A stretch of DNA of 64,000 nt from an uncultured Sulfitobacter sp. (lineage in GTDB: Bacteria; Pseudomonadota; Alphaproteobacteria; Rhodobacterales; Rhodobacteraceae), in contig CAJXSZ010000003.1 of the NCBI GenBank assembly GCA_913060815.1, positions 166,571 through 230,570 on the forward strand, in the 5' to 3' direction. The translations under genes and the position numbers were made by a program. Shown in pieces: positions 53,542-63,242 of this stretch (within the stretch, counting starts at the first letter, position 1; each line of letters starts with the position of its first letter). The notes under the pieces are model-generated. The model was not told the DNA's origin. It saw only the letters and a program-made list of their open reading frames with translations, and ran no database searches.

Positions 53542-55757
53542 GCAAACCTTTTACCCTTACCATCGTCAACGGCACCTCGGGCCGCCTGAAACCCGCCAAA
53601 CCGGCACAGGCGCCCAAAGCGGACAATACGTCGACCTTTGAGGACAAGCTGCGCGCGCGCGCGGCCCTGATCTCAACATACGCAAGCGTATTGGGGGCGG
53701 AGGTCTCGCAGGGGGATTTGTCAGAAGCTCTGGCGCGTCGGTTGACGCCCGACAGCACGGAACAGGACGAAGCGCAGACGATCACAACCCTGTTGCGCCG
53801 CCATGGCATGACCGCCGAAATGGTCCGCTCGCAAAATGTTGAGGGGCAGGCATTTCCCGCGCTCGTCTTTATGACATCTGGCCAGCTGTTGCTGGTGATG
53901 GGGCATGAAGGCGACGATCTGGTGGTCTTTGACAAGACCTGCACCGATAACCGTACGCTGGTCCCTGCGAGCGATTTTATTCCTTTCTTCTCGGGGCTTA
54001 TGCTGCATGCGCAGATGCCCATTGAGAAGGTCGAGGAAGTTCACAAAACTGCCGAAGCGCCCAAGCATTGGTTCTGGGGCCAGTTCGGCAACTTCCGCCG
54101 CCAGTTTGGCGAAGTGGCGCTCGGCTCGTTTGTGGCCAACCTTCTGGCTGTGGCTGTGGCGCTGTTTTCCTTGCAGGTCTACGACCGCGTGATCCCGCAC
54201 CAATCCGAGGCCACGCTTTGGGTGCTGGCCGCGGGGGCTGTGCTGGCTCTGTTGATGGAAGCATTTATCAAGATCGCGCGTGCGCAGCTCATGGACGGTG
54301 CAGGCCGCCAGATCGAGCTGTCGGTGCAGAACACGCTGATGTCGCGCATCCTTGGCATGCGCAGCGACAAGCGGCCGCAAGCGCCGTCTGATCTTTTCTC
54401 CTCGATGCGCGAGTTCGGGTCTGTGCGCGAGTTCTTTACCGCCTCGACCATCGGCACGATTGCGGACATTCCGTTTATCTTTGTGTTCCTGTTCCTCGTG
54501 GCCTCGATTGCGGGCAATGTGGTCTGGGTGCTGGTTATCGGCGGCATCCTGATGGTGATCCCCGGCTTCTTCATGCAGAAACGCATGATCCGCCTGACGG
54601 CAGAGACGCAGGGCGCCACGGCGAAATCCTCACGCCTGTTGCATGAGGCGATTTTCGAGCTGGACACCGTCAAGACACAGCGCGGCGAAGAGCGCGTGCA
54701 GCGGCTCTGGACCGAGCTGACCACGCTCTCGGCGGTCAAGTCTTCGGAGCAGCGCAAGCTGGCCTCGGTCCTCACCTTCTGGAGCCAAGGCGTGCAGCAG
54801 GGCACCTATGTCGCTGCCGTGATCATGGGCACCTATCTGGTGTTCGCGGGGCAATTTACCGTGGGCTCCATCATCGCGGTGGGCATCCTCACCTCACGCA
54901 CGCTGGCTCCGCTGACACAGCTGGCAGGCACCATGGCGCGCTGGGGCAATGTGAAATCGGCCCTCGATGGGCTGGAGCATATTGCAGGCTCGGAGCAGGA
55001 CGCTGCCGAGGGGCGGACGTATATGCGCCGCGATCAGCTCAATGGTGATTTCGAGCTGCGTGATGTGACCTTCCGCTATATGGAAGACGGCGCGCCGACG
55101 CTGGATTTGCCTGGTATCAAGATATTGCAGGGCCAGCATCTGGCGATTTTGGGGGCCAATGGCTCTGGTAAATCCTCATTGCTGAAACTGCTCAGCGGGC
55201 TGTATGCGCCCACAACGGGCCGTGTGCTGATTGACGGGACAGAGATGACCCAGATTGAGCCGCGCGATTTGCGCCGCCTAATCGGCTATCTGGGGCAAGA
55301 CGTGCGGCTGTTCTCCGGCACGCTGCGCGATAATCTCAACCTCACTATGCTCGAGCGCGATGATGCGCGCCTGATGGATGCGCTTGATTTTGCGGGGCTC
55401 GGCGAGTTTGTGCGCAACCACCCCAAGGGGCTGGACCTCGAAATACTTGACGCAGGTGCGGGATTGTCCATCGGGCAGCGCCAGTCGATTGGCTGGGCGC
55501 GATTATGGTTGCAGGACCCCAAGATTTGCCTGCTCGACGAGCCGACGGCAGCACTTGATCAAAAGCTGGAGACAGCGCTTGTGAAGCGGCTGGAGACATG
55601 GATGGCGGGGCGCACTGCCGTGATCGCCACGCACCGCGCTCCAATTTTGGCGCTGACCACACGGACGATCATCCTCAACAATGGTCGGATGAGCATTGAT
55701 GGCCCCAAGGACGAAGTCTTTGCCCATCTGAAATCAATTCAGGAGGGGGCGGCATGA
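53538..55757 (+). CDS. Type I secretion ABC exporter (LapB/HlyB-like)
   Basis: A 739-residue exporter. The N-terminal C39-like domain (about 35-165) lacks a catalytic Cys in the active-site position, as in HlyB/LapB exporters that bind rather than cleave their substrate. Six helices lie at about 190-470. The ATPase domain (about 500-735) has Walker A GANGSGKSS, Walker B CLLDEPTAALD and switch His in ATHRAP; the signature reads LSIGQRQS instead of LSGGQ. It overlaps both neighbours. The substrate is almost certainly the adhesin encoded just upstream. Confidence 0.92.
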   Translation: MSKPFTLTIVNGTSGRLKPAKPAQAPKADNTSTFEDKLRARAALISTYASVLGAEVSQGDLSEALARRLTPDSTEQDEAQTITTLLRRHGMTAEMVRSQNVEGQAFPALVFMTSGQLLLVMGHEGDDLVVFDKTCTDNRTLVPASDFIPFFSGLMLHAQMPIEKVEEVHKTAEAPKHWFWGQFGNFRRQFGEVALGSFVANLLAVAVALFSLQVYDRVIPHQSEATLWVLAAGAVLALLMEAFIKIARAQLMDGAGRQIELSVQNTLMSRILGMRSDKRPQAPSDLFSSMREFGSVREFFTASTIGTIADIPFIFVFLFLVASIAGNVVWVLVIGGILMVIPGFFMQKRMIRLTAETQGATAKSSRLLHEAIFELDTVKTQRGEERVQRLWTELTTLSAVKSSEQRKLASVLTFWSQGVQQGTYVAAVIMGTYLVFAGQFTVGSIIAVGILTSRTLAPLTQLAGTMARWGNVKSALDGLEHIAGSEQDAAEGRTYMRRDQLNGDFELRDVTFRYMEDGAPTLDLPGIKILQGQHLAILGANGSGKSSLLKLLSGLYAPTTGRVLIDGTEMTQIEPRDLRRLIGYLGQDVRLFSGTLRDNLNLTMLERDDARLMDALDFAGLGEFVRNHPKGLDLEILDAGAGLSIGQRQSIGWARLWLQDPKICLLDEPTAALDQKLETALVKRLETWMAGRTAVIATHRAPILALTTRTIILNNGRMSIDGPKDEVFAHLKSIQEGAA

Positions 55758-56932
55758 GCGTATCAATGGATAGCCATATCGAAAAGCAGTTGCGCGGCCC
55801 CTCGATGGTGGTCTGGCTGAGTGCGGGCGCGGTTGTAGTCTTTGTCATCTGGGCGTTTTTCGCATGGGTGGACGAGATTGTGCGCGCCGAAGGATCGATG
55901 ATCTCGAGCTCGCGGCCGCAGATCATCCAGAACCTTGAGGGCGGTATTCTGGCCGAACTCGCAGTGGGCGAAGGCGATATCGTCGAGAAGGGTGATGTGT
56001 TGGCCAAGCTGCACAACACGGGCTTTCAGGCTTCGGTAGATGATCTGCAAGACCAGATCAGCGGATTTGAAATCCGCCGCTTGCGGATTGAGGCAGAGCT
56101 TGAGGGGATGTTCGACTTCAATGTGCCCGACCAATGGCGCGGGCGCACGCCTGATATTGTAGCCAGTGAAGCGGCCCTTTTGCAGGCGCGCCAGTCTGAT
56201 TACGTCTCCTCCATGGAGGGGGCCAAGCGGGTGCTGGCCGAGGCGCAGCGCGAGCGCGATCTGATGGATGCTCTGCTCAAGAACAAGATCGTCTCGACCA
56301 TCGAGGCGACCCGTGCACGCAAAGCCTATGCCGATGCCAAGATCAAATATGATCAGGTGGTAACAGGCACCGAGTTGGAACGCGCACAGGAATATTCCGA
56401 TGTGTTGAAGGAACTGGCGACTCTGCGCCAGAACCTCAAGGCCAGCACGGACCAGTTGGATCGAACTCAATTGCGCAGCCCCATGCGCGGGATTGTGAAC
56501 AACTTGTCTGTGACGACGATCGGCGGCGTTGTACGCCCTGGTGAGGAGATTTTGCAGATCATTCCATTGGATGAGGAATTATTCGTAGAGGCGCGGGTCA
56601 AGCCCGAAGACATCGCAGGCGTGCGCCCCGGTCAGGAGGCGACGGTGAAGCTGTCGGCCTATGACTATACGATTTACGGCACGCTCAAGGGTGAGGTGAA
56701 GCGCATCTCGGCTGATACGTTCAAGGATGAGCGGGCGCGCGACCCTGATGGCGATCCACATTACAAAGTCGTGCTTGCGGTAGACACCGAGAACCTGACC
56801 GAGCGTCAGGCCGCATTGCAGATCAGGCCCGGTATGCAGGCCAGCGTGGAGCTGCACACTGGTGCCAAGACCGTGCTGCAATATCTGCTCAAGCCTCTAT
56901 ACAAGTCCAAGCAGGCGCTGCGCGAGCCATAG
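55754..56932 (+). CDS. HlyD-family membrane fusion protein
   Basis: A 392-residue adaptor with one N-terminal membrane helix (about 20-40), lipoyl-like halves (VRAEGSMISSSRPQIIQNLE and DRTQLRSPMRGIVNNL), a coiled-coil region (about 95-225), and a beta-barrel end with RPGMQASVEL near 358. These are HlyD/LapC features. It links the ABC exporter to the TolC-like duct in the periplasm. It ends the adhesin secretion operon; dtd follows in the opposite direction. Confidence 0.93.
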   Translation: MSVSMDSHIEKQLRGPSMVVWLSAGAVVVFVIWAFFAWVDEIVRAEGSMISSSRPQIIQNLEGGILAELAVGEGDIVEKGDVLAKLHNTGFQASVDDLQDQISGFEIRRLRIEAELEGMFDFNVPDQWRGRTPDIVASEAALLQARQSDYVSSMEGAKRVLAEAQRERDLMDALLKNKIVSTIEATRARKAYADAKIKYDQVVTGTELERAQEYSDVLKELATLRQNLKASTDQLDRTQLRSPMRGIVNNLSVTTIGGVVRPGEEILQIIPLDEELFVEARVKPEDIAGVRPGQEATVKLSAYDYTIYGTLKGEVKRISADTFKDERARDPDGDPHYKVVLAVDTENLTERQAALQIRPGMQASVELHTGAKTVLQYLLKPLYKSKQALREP

Positions 56933-56980
56933 GTCTTCGCGCGCGCTCGCACTTCGTGCATCGCCCGCCCGCCGACCCGT

Positions 56981-57424
56981 TTATGTGTCGGTGTCGAGCC
57001 AGATTGTGACGGGGCCGTCGTTGGTCAGCGCCACGGACATATCAGCCCCGAACTCCCCTGTTTGCACAGGTATATCCAGCGCTTGTAGGGCTTGGGTGAA
57101 ATGCAGGTAGAGCGCCTTGGCCTGATCCGGTTTGGCGGCATACGAAAAGCCGGGCCTTGTTCCGCGGCGGGTGTCTGCGGCCAATGTGAACTGGCTCACG
57201 ACCAAGGCGCTTCCGCCCGTCTGTGCAAGGCTGAGGTTTATCTTGCCAGCTTCGTCTTTGAAGAGCCTGAGTTTTGATATCTTGAGGGCCAGCGCATCTG
57301 CCGCCGCCTCCGTGTCCTCGGGCATGGCGCAGACGAGGATGAGCAGGCCTGCGCCGATCTCACCGATGACTTGGCCCTCGACCGTGACGCTGGCGTCTGT
57401 AACGCGTTGCAAAAGCGCTCTCAT
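56981..57424 (-). CDS. dtd: D-aminoacyl-tRNA deacylase
   Basis: A 147-residue protein that removes D-amino acids from tRNA. It has the conserved [17 protein letters not shown] stretch (about 77-93) and the C-terminal [12 protein letters not shown] motif that forms the active site. ATG 57424 overlaps the TGA of the nitroreductase gene. Length is normal. Confidence 0.95.
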   Translation of the reverse strand: MRALLQRVTDASVTVEGQVIGEIGAGLLILVCAMPEDTEAAADALALKISKLRLFKDEAGKINLSLAQTGGSALVVSQFTLAADTRRGTRPGFSYAAKPDQAKALYLHFTQALQALDIPVQTGEFGADMSVALTNDGPVTIWLDTDT

Positions 57425-58098
57425 GTGTCGTGCCATCCGATGATGTCGCTGGTGTCAGCGCGAGTGGTGCGGAAACTGTTGGCGGGGGCGTCCGTGTCGG
57501 CATAACCCAGCGAGATGGCGCAGAGGATTAAACGGTCCTCCGCAATGCCCAGCTGTTCTTTGAGCAAAGGCGCATAGGCGGCGATTGCCGCTTGCGGGAT
57601 GGTCGCGATGCCCAGAGCGGTGGCGGCCAGCGTGAAGGCGGTGACAAAGCCGCCTGTATCCATCGCACCGTAGGGGCCCAACTCCGCAGGGGAGTGGATG
57701 ATGGCCACATGGGGCGCATCAAAAAAAGCGTAGTTGCGCATCATCTGCTGGGCGCGGCCTGCGCGGTCCTTTTTCTCAACCCCGACGGCGTCATAGAGCT
57801 GGAACCCGCAGGTGCGCCGCCGCTCGGCGTAGTCGCCAGTGTATTTTGTGGGCCAGTCCAGATCAGGAGCGGGCGGCGTGCCAGCCAGCGCTGTCTCAGT
57901 GAGTTTGTCGCGCAAACGGTCCGTGGCGGCACCGCGCGTGATCTCCACCTGCCACGGTTGTGCATTGCACCATGAGGGCACGTGGCGCGCCGCGTCAACA
58001 ATGCGCGAAAGGTCTGCGGCTGGCACAGGATCGGGGCGGAAAGCGCGGCAGGAATAACGTGCCTCGAGAACTTGGGTGAGGGTGTCGATAGTGGTCAT
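57421..58098 (-). CDS. Nitroreductase-family FMN oxidoreductase
   Basis: A 225-residue FMN enzyme. The N-terminal [12 protein letters not shown] (about 14-25) provides flavin phosphate contacts; [14 protein letters not shown] and the C-terminal [17 protein letters not shown] are family-typical. It reduces nitro or quinone compounds with NAD(P)H. It is coupled to dtd by a four-base overlap. The substrate is unknown. Confidence 0.9.
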   Translation of the reverse strand: MTTIDTLTQVLEARYSCRAFRPDPVPAADLSRIVDAARHVPSWCNAQPWQVEITRGAATDRLRDKLTETALAGTPPAPDLDWPTKYTGDYAERRRTCGFQLYDAVGVEKKDRAGRAQQMMRNYAFFDAPHVAIIHSPAELGPYGAMDTGGFVTAFTLAATALGIATIPQAAIAAYAPLLKEQLGIAEDRLILCAISLGYADTDAPANSFRTTRADTSDIIGWHDT

Positions 58099-58110
58099 GT
58101 GGCCTGTGTC

Positions 58111-59280
58111 CTATCTGTTTTGCGCGTAGAGAAAGCCGATAGCGCCTGCAACGAGCAGCCCTGCGATAATGGCCAATGTGATTTTGACGGCGGAGTAGGG
58201 ACGCTCCCCCTGTACGCGGCCCGTCCGGCCATTCACGACAAAGCGGTAGCTTTTGCCACGGTACTTATAGGCGGCGAGCCAGACAGGCAGCAGGATGTGT
58301 TTAAAGGTCATGTCGGACAGGTTCACATCCATATTGTGGATGCGCTGGCGGTCGCCGCCTATGTCGAACTTAATGTCGCGGCGGATCATCGCGTCCATGC
58401 GACCGCGCGCCTCGTCAAAGCCTTCATCCAGCGGCACGGAATAGCCTTCGGCGCGGAAACCTGCGAGGTATTCAGGGGTGTAAGGCTCAAGTGCGGCGAG
58501 ATCCCACGGCTCAAGCGCGTCGGTGAAGCGTTTGGGCAGGGACCGCGAGCCGAGCACCAGAATATCGTCAAAGAACCGCGCCACACGGCCAGAGGTGCTC
58601 CGCCAGCGGGTTTTGGCGACGCGCACGGTCTTTCGCTTGCCGTCGCGCATGACGGTACGATTCTCGTAGTAGATCGTACCGCGCTCGCCCGTATATCGCG
58701 TGTCGGTTTGCGCGTCATAGGTCCAATAGGGGACATAGATGCCGTCCATCTGGCGGCCTTTACGGGCGTAGGCTTGCAGTCCGTTTGGCGCGAACCACAG
58801 GCTGCCGAGCCAGTCTTTCATCGCATCGCGGGCCACTTCCTCGGCCAGCGCGAAGGGCAGGACAGCACGGGGTTTGATGTGCCGATGCGTGCCGGTGTCG
58901 ACCACCACAGGGGTGGCGCAGAAAGGGCATTCCTTCGCCTGATCTGTGTCGCCGAATTCTACTTGGGCCGCACAATTGGGGCATTGGCTGACCCTTGTTT
59001 CCTCCATCTCGGCCCCGTCGAGGGTTTGGGAAATGCCACGCGCGAGGTCCAGTTCGGCAATGGCGCGCGACTGGGTCCAAACGGTGCCAATAGGCTCTAC
59101 GTGGCCGCAGTGGTCACATCTAAGATCGCCGCTGGCAGGATCAAAGCGCAGATCGCTGCCGCAGGTATCGCAGGGAAAGCGGTGCTCTTGCAGGACGGGG
59201 GCGGGAATTGTGTCGGGCAAGGGGGCGGCCTCTACGGTTGGGGTTGACCGGACATTCAAGCCTGAGGCTTGCAGGGTCAA
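58111..59280 (-). CDS. Zinc-ribbon membrane protein (YdjG-like)
   Basis: A protein of up to 389 residues with two zinc ribbons near the N-terminus (CDTCG...CDHCG at about 37-59 and CPNC...CPFC at about 100-122). A conserved middle part (PFALAEEVARDAMKDWLGSLWFAP, VPYWTYDAQTDTRYTGERG) follows, with a membrane helix at the end (about 368-385). It resembles the TFIIB-like zinc-ribbon proteins often misnamed helicase or PriA-like; B. subtilis YdjG is a relative by architecture. The start is uncertain: TTG 59280 is used, and no ATG lies before the first ribbon. It clusters with SPFH, TelA and XpaC proteins. Confidence 0.75.
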   Translation of the reverse strand: MTLQASGLNVRSTPTVEAAPLPDTIPAPVLQEHRFPCDTCGSDLRFDPASGDLRCDHCGHVEPIGTVWTQSRAIAELDLARGISQTLDGAEMEETRVSQCPNCAAQVEFGDTDQAKECPFCATPVVVDTGTHRHIKPRAVLPFALAEEVARDAMKDWLGSLWFAPNGLQAYARKGRQMDGIYVPYWTYDAQTDTRYTGERGTIYYENRTVMRDGKRKTVRVAKTRWRSTSGRVARFFDDILVLGSRSLPKRFTDALEPWDLAALEPYTPEYLAGFRAEGYSVPLDEGFDEARGRMDAMIRRDIKFDIGGDRQRIHNMDVNLSDMTFKHILLPVWLAAYKYRGKSYRFVVNGRTGRVQGERPYSAVKITLAIIAGLLVAGAIGFLYAQNR

Positions 59281-59286
59281 GGGGGC

Positions 59287-59838
59287 TTAGAGAAAGCGGT
59301 GCAGCGCTTTGGGGGCCATGATGCGCAAGGCGTTGTCGCGCAGTTTCACGTGGCGCCAGATATGGTAGGCAGCATGCCCTGCAATGACCACGCCCAGCAG
59401 GTAGAACTGGTAGATGTGCAGCGTGCCGATAATCTCGTTCGCCGCACGCCAACCCATGGGGGGAGCGATGGGCAGCCACAGCCCTGCCTTGAGCTGCACA
59501 AACGATGTAAGGCCCAGCAGAAAGCCGCCAAGCGCTACAAGAAACAGCCCCCAGATGATTGTCAGATGCAGCGGGCGGTGGATGGCGCGCGCCCAGCCTT
59601 GTAATTTCGGACCAGGACGCGAGGCGAGGCCGCGGCGCATGAGGCCAGCCGTCCATGCGAGGCAGATCGACACAAACACCAGAGCCAGATTGGAATGGAT
59701 GGCAAACCACGGTCCGCCCAGAGGCACAACCGTGTCAGGCGTCACCAGCATGAACCACACAAACAGCGGGATCATGATGCCGTGGGTCCATTTGAGAACC
59801 GTGCGGCGGTGGGGTTTGTAACGGGAGAGGCGCTGCAT
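59287..59838 (-). CDS. Cytochrome b561-like membrane protein
   Basis: A 183-residue protein with four or five hydrophobic helices and conserved histidines (VLKWTHGIM near 19, PWFAIHSNL near 48, RPLHLTIIW near 92, and GTLHIYQFYLLGVVIAGHAAYHIW near 140-160). This pattern is that of di-haem cytochrome b/b561 proteins in the inner membrane. It lies within the XpaC-TelA-SPFH operon, which is unusual for such a cytochrome; it may supply a redox input or be only a neighbour. Confidence 0.75.
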   Translation of the reverse strand: MQRLSRYKPHRRTVLKWTHGIMIPLFVWFMLVTPDTVVPLGGPWFAIHSNLALVFVSICLAWTAGLMRRGLASRPGPKLQGWARAIHRPLHLTIIWGLFLVALGGFLLGLTSFVQLKAGLWLPIAPPMGWRAANEIIGTLHIYQFYLLGVVIAGHAAYHIWRHVKLRDNALRIMAPKALHRFL

Positions 59839-59881
59839 GATCCATTATTTGGCTCATGCCCGCGCCTTTTCAAGCCATTGT

Positions 59882-60979
59882 TCAGCCCGCAGGTGGCGGG
59901 GGTGGCAGTACGGTAAAGAGCTGCGCCAGCTCCATCACATCCTCGGCGCGCATCCAGCCGTCCTGCCCTGCGGTCCAGACATAGGTGTCCCGCCCCAGCG
60001 TGCCTTCGGTGGCCATGCGGCCCAGCTTTGCCTTGGAAAAGGGGCCTTTCGTCTCGCCGGCTTCGGCGATGTGCCAGACGTGTTCCACAGGGGGCGGCGG
60101 CGGCGCTATGGCTGCGGTACGTGCGCCCCAAGGGCCAGCCTGTGCCGCTTGCGCGCCGATCTGCATCCCCAGACCCGCGCCGAGGCCCGCTTGGATCGCG
60201 GCCGCGCCTGCGCCTTCCTGACCCAGACCAGTGGCGGCTTGGTACTGCATGTATTCGTTGAGATTGCCGATCACACCCATGGAGGAGCGTTTGTCCAGCA
60301 CCTCCTCAACCGCGGGGGGCAGGGAGATGTTTTCGACATAAAGCTCGGGTAGGGCGAGGCCGTATTCAGCGAGCTGTGCGGCAATCTCGCCACCGATCAG
60401 CTTGCCCAACTCGCGGCTGTTGGCGGCCATGTCGAGCACGGGAATTTGTGCACGCGCAATGGTGCGGGAGAACTCCTGCACGATGATATTGCGGATCTGG
60501 TAGCTGATCTCGTCCATGGTGAACTCACCATCGGTGCCGACGATTTCGCGCATGAAGAGAGCGGGATCGACCACGCGCACGCTATAGGTGCCGAACGCGC
60601 GTAGGCGGACGGGGCCGAATTCGGGATCGCGCACGATCACAGGGTTCTTGGTGCCCCATTTGAGGTTGTTGAACCGCGTGGTGTTGACGAAATATATCTC
60701 GGACTTGAACGGAGACTTAAAGCCGTGATCCCAGTGCTGGAGCGTGGTGAGGATTGGCATGTTGTTCGTCTCGAGCATATACAACCCGGGCGTAAAGACA
60801 TCGGCCAGTTGCCCCTCATGGATAAACACGGCCGCTTGGCCTTCGCGCACCGTGAGCTTGGCGCCATATTTGATCTCATGGTCCTCGCGCTCGAACCGCC
60901 AGACGAGGGTGTCACGGGTGTCGTCCGTCCATTCAATGACGTCGATGAATTCACCTGAGAGAAAGCCGAAAATGCTCAT
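59882..60979 (-). CDS. SPFH-domain protein with C-terminal GYF-like domain (YdjI-like)
   Basis: A 365-residue protein. Residues about 25-245 form an SPFH/virion-core-like domain (VREGQAAVFIHEGQL, GTYSVRVVDPALFMREIVG, ISYQIRNIIVQEFSRTIA). A Gly/Ala linker follows (about 250-290), then a GYF_2-type domain at about 300-355 (HVWHIAEAGETKGPFS, LGRDTYVWTAGQDGWMRA) and a proline end. Relatives such as B. subtilis YdjI are part of PspA-linked membrane stress modules. ATG 60979 follows AAGGA. The GYF-like end may bind proline-rich partners. Confidence 0.85.
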   Translation of the reverse strand: MSIFGFLSGEFIDVIEWTDDTRDTLVWRFEREDHEIKYGAKLTVREGQAAVFIHEGQLADVFTPGLYMLETNNMPILTTLQHWDHGFKSPFKSEIYFVNTTRFNNLKWGTKNPVIVRDPEFGPVRLRAFGTYSVRVVDPALFMREIVGTDGEFTMDEISYQIRNIIVQEFSRTIARAQIPVLDMAANSRELGKLIGGEIAAQLAEYGLALPELYVENISLPPAVEEVLDKRSSMGVIGNLNEYMQYQAATGLGQEGAGAAAIQAGLGAGLGMQIGAQAAQAGPWGARTAAIAPPPPPVEHVWHIAEAGETKGPFSKAKLGRMATEGTLGRDTYVWTAGQDGWMRAEDVMELAQLFTVLPPPPPAG

Positions 60980-61047
60980 GGGGGTGTGTCCTTGGGAATT
61001 AGAGTTGCGGCAGGGTAGGCGAGCCCGCGTTTCGTATCAAGAGGGGG

Positions 61048-62013
61048 CTAGACTGGTCCGCTGCCTGCAAGTTCGGATGCAATGGTGCGGATTGTCGGGC
61101 GTGCTTGGGTCGCGGTCATGCCTGTGCGCAGACGCTGGTCATAAAGCATTTTGAGCAAAAGTTCGTCGTGGCGGGTCAGCAGCGCGAATTCGTCGTCATC
61201 GTTGAAAATCGAGGGGCGCGCTGTGGGGCTGTCGTTGGCAAGGCCCATGCCTTGGGCCAGCTCCTCATGGATGCAAGACAGGCGCAGCAGGGAAGGGTTC
61301 TCGGCGCGGATAACGGCCAACGCGGCCGTGTAGGTGTTGGCGCCTTGACCCGAGGCATAGGCGGCAACCACGCAATAGGTGTCGCTGCGCAGATTATTGA
61401 GCGGTCCAAGGCTGGAGGCGGTGATGCCGGGCAAGCGGGCAGCGGCCTCGGCCAGCGCATCGGCGCGGTCATCCTCGCCTGCTATAATTACGATGAAATT
61501 GGCGCGTTTGTTCATGCTCACAGGGTGGCCCGTAACGCGACCCAGACGGGCGGCATAACTGCTTATCTTTGCTGTATCGCTGCTGCGCTGGGACGGGGGT
61601 ACACCTGCGCCGAATATCACGTCCATGCGCACCGGGTTCGTCCAACGGCGCAGCGGGCTGGGGCCGCCGCGGCCTGCGAAAGTGGCGTCATATTCGTTGA
61701 AGAGGGCGATCTGTTCAAAATTGCGTGCCAGCATCGTGTCGGTAAAGGGAGTGTCGGCCCCGCCACCATCGCGCCGCAGCAGGCCTTGGCCCAATTGCGC
61801 GTTCTGCACCTGATTGAGATAGCTGCGCAATCGGGCACTGGCTTGTGACGTGGGCTGGGCCACCTGCGGTGGTTTAGGAGCGGGGGCAACGATCTCGGGG
61901 CGCGCCTGCGGCTTGGCGACAGGATCGACAGGCGCCACGCCTTGGGTGCAAGCGGCAAGGCCCAAGGCAAACAACCCCAGACCAAGCCCCCGTATGATGC
62001 CCCGTGCTGTCAT
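61048..62013 (-). CDS. DUF2927 lipoprotein with HEExxQ motif
   Basis: A 321-residue exported lipoprotein; the lipobox is LAAC with Cys22. A Pro-rich stretch follows, then a DUF2927 domain ending in CIHEELAQGMGL, a zinc-protease-like HEExxQ pattern, and LTRHDELLLKMLYD. DUF2927 proteins are common in this bacterial family, and a peptidase function has been guessed but not shown. It starts two bases after telA ends, so it belongs to the TelA operon. Confidence 0.85.
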   Translation of the reverse strand: MTARGIIRGLGLGLFALGLAACTQGVAPVDPVAKPQARPEIVAPAPKPPQVAQPTSQASARLRSYLNQVQNAQLGQGLLRRDGGGADTPFTDTMLARNFEQIALFNEYDATFAGRGGPSPLRRWTNPVRMDVIFGAGVPPSQRSSDTAKISSYAARLGRVTGHPVSMNKRANFIVIIAGEDDRADALAEAAARLPGITASSLGPLNNLRSDTYCVVAAYASGQGANTYTAALAVIRAENPSLLRLSCIHEELAQGMGLANDSPTARPSIFNDDDEFALLTRHDELLLKMLYDQRLRTGMTATQARPTIRTIASELAGSGPV

Positions 62014-62015
62014 GC

Positions 62016-63212
62016 TCAGCTTGGGACCGCGCCGCCAGCCGTTTCGCCCAAGCCTGTCTTTTTGGCCTTTGCGGCAGCCAATGTGTCGCGCAGTTTGGCC
62101 TCCATCTCCTTGAGATCGATTTCCGCGGCCGCTCGCTTGGCTTTGCCAGCATCCGCGATCTGGAGGCTTTCCTCGATGGTGCCGATGAGGTCCGCGTTTG
62201 CGGCTTTTACGGCTTCGATGTCGAAGACACCGCGCTCCATTTCCTCGCGGATCACCTTGTTGCTTTCGCGCAGGTTCTTGGCGTTGGATGTCAGAAGCTC
62301 ATTCGTCAGATCGTTGGCCTCGCGCACGGCTTTTGCCGCCTCGAAGCTGCGCTGAATGGTGACCGCTTGGGCGAGCTGTGTCTCCCAGAGCGGCACGGTG
62401 TTGACGAGTGTGGAGTTGATCTTCGTCACCAAGGATTTGTCGTTCTCCTGTACCAGACGGATCGAGGGGAGCGATTGCATGGTCACTTGGCGTGTGAGTT
62501 TCAGATCGTGCACGCGGCGTTCCAGATCATCACGCGCGGCGCGTAGATCGCGGAGTTCCTGGGCAACCATAACCTGATCGTTTTCAGGCGCGGCGTTCAC
62601 CTCGGCCTCTTTGGCGGGGATGACTGTCGCGTCCAACTCGGCGATCTTGGCCTCGCCCGCCGCGATATAAAGCGCCAGTTCATCGTAGAATTGCAGCGTC
62701 TTCTCGTAGAGCATGTCGAGGGATTTGATGTCTTTCAGAAGCGTGTGCTCATGGGACAGCAGATTGTCAGTGATCCTGTCGATCTGGCCTTGGACCTTCT
62801 CGAATTTCGCCGTGAATTTGGCGAAGGGGGCCGCGCGGCCGATAAGCTTCTCCCACCAGCTGCGGTCACGGCGCACGTCCAGCTCGGAGACGGAGAAGCC
62901 GCGGATGGTGGTGACGATGCCGCGCAGGCTGTCCCCTGCAGGGCCTACGTCCTTGTTGCGCACGTCTTGCAGCATCGCTTGGGAGATTTCCTGAAGCTCG
63001 GCTTGGGCGGCGGAGCCGAAGCTGATGATGGATTGGGTATCGCCCATGTCCAGCTCTTCCATGCGCGAACGGATCTCGGCGCTCACGGGTGCGTCTGCCT
63101 GTTCAAGCGTGACAACGGCATTGGCGTCGGCAGGCTCGGGCAGCACCACGGCGGTGACTTCCTCGACCATGGCAAGGGATTGGGTGGCTTTTTCGCGGGT
63201 GGCTTCGGACAT
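62016..63212 (-). CDS. telA: TelA/KlaA-family protein
   Basis: A 398-residue, mostly alpha-helical cytoplasmic protein of the toxic-anion-resistance (TelA/YaaN) family. Typical stretches include DVRRDRSWWEKLIGRAAPFAKF near 112-133 and TMQSLPSIRLVQENDKSLVTKINSTLVNTVPLWE near 243-276. GGAG precedes ATG 63212. The name comes from tellurite resistance of plasmid relatives; chromosomal members accompany XpaC and membrane-stress proteins, as here. No tellurite genes (terB-F) are in the window. Confidence 0.93.
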   Translation of the reverse strand: MSEATREKATQSLAMVEEVTAVVLPEPADANAVVTLEQADAPVSAEIRSRMEELDMGDTQSIISFGSAAQAELQEISQAMLQDVRNKDVGPAGDSLRGIVTTIRGFSVSELDVRRDRSWWEKLIGRAAPFAKFTAKFEKVQGQIDRITDNLLSHEHTLLKDIKSLDMLYEKTLQFYDELALYIAAGEAKIAELDATVIPAKEAEVNAAPENDQVMVAQELRDLRAARDDLERRVHDLKLTRQVTMQSLPSIRLVQENDKSLVTKINSTLVNTVPLWETQLAQAVTIQRSFEAAKAVREANDLTNELLTSNAKNLRESNKVIREEMERGVFDIEAVKAANADLIGTIEESLQIADAGKAKRAAAEIDLKEMEAKLRDTLAAAKAKKTGLGETAGGAVPS

Positions 63213-63242
63213 GTTTGTCTCCTTTAAGTCATGGCAGCGGCG

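Noticed and set aside
57982..59247. A 421-codon open frame on the plus strand
   Set aside because: It is antisense to the zinc-ribbon and nitroreductase genes, has no family-like sequence and no ribosome site; long antisense frames are expected in GC-rich DNA.
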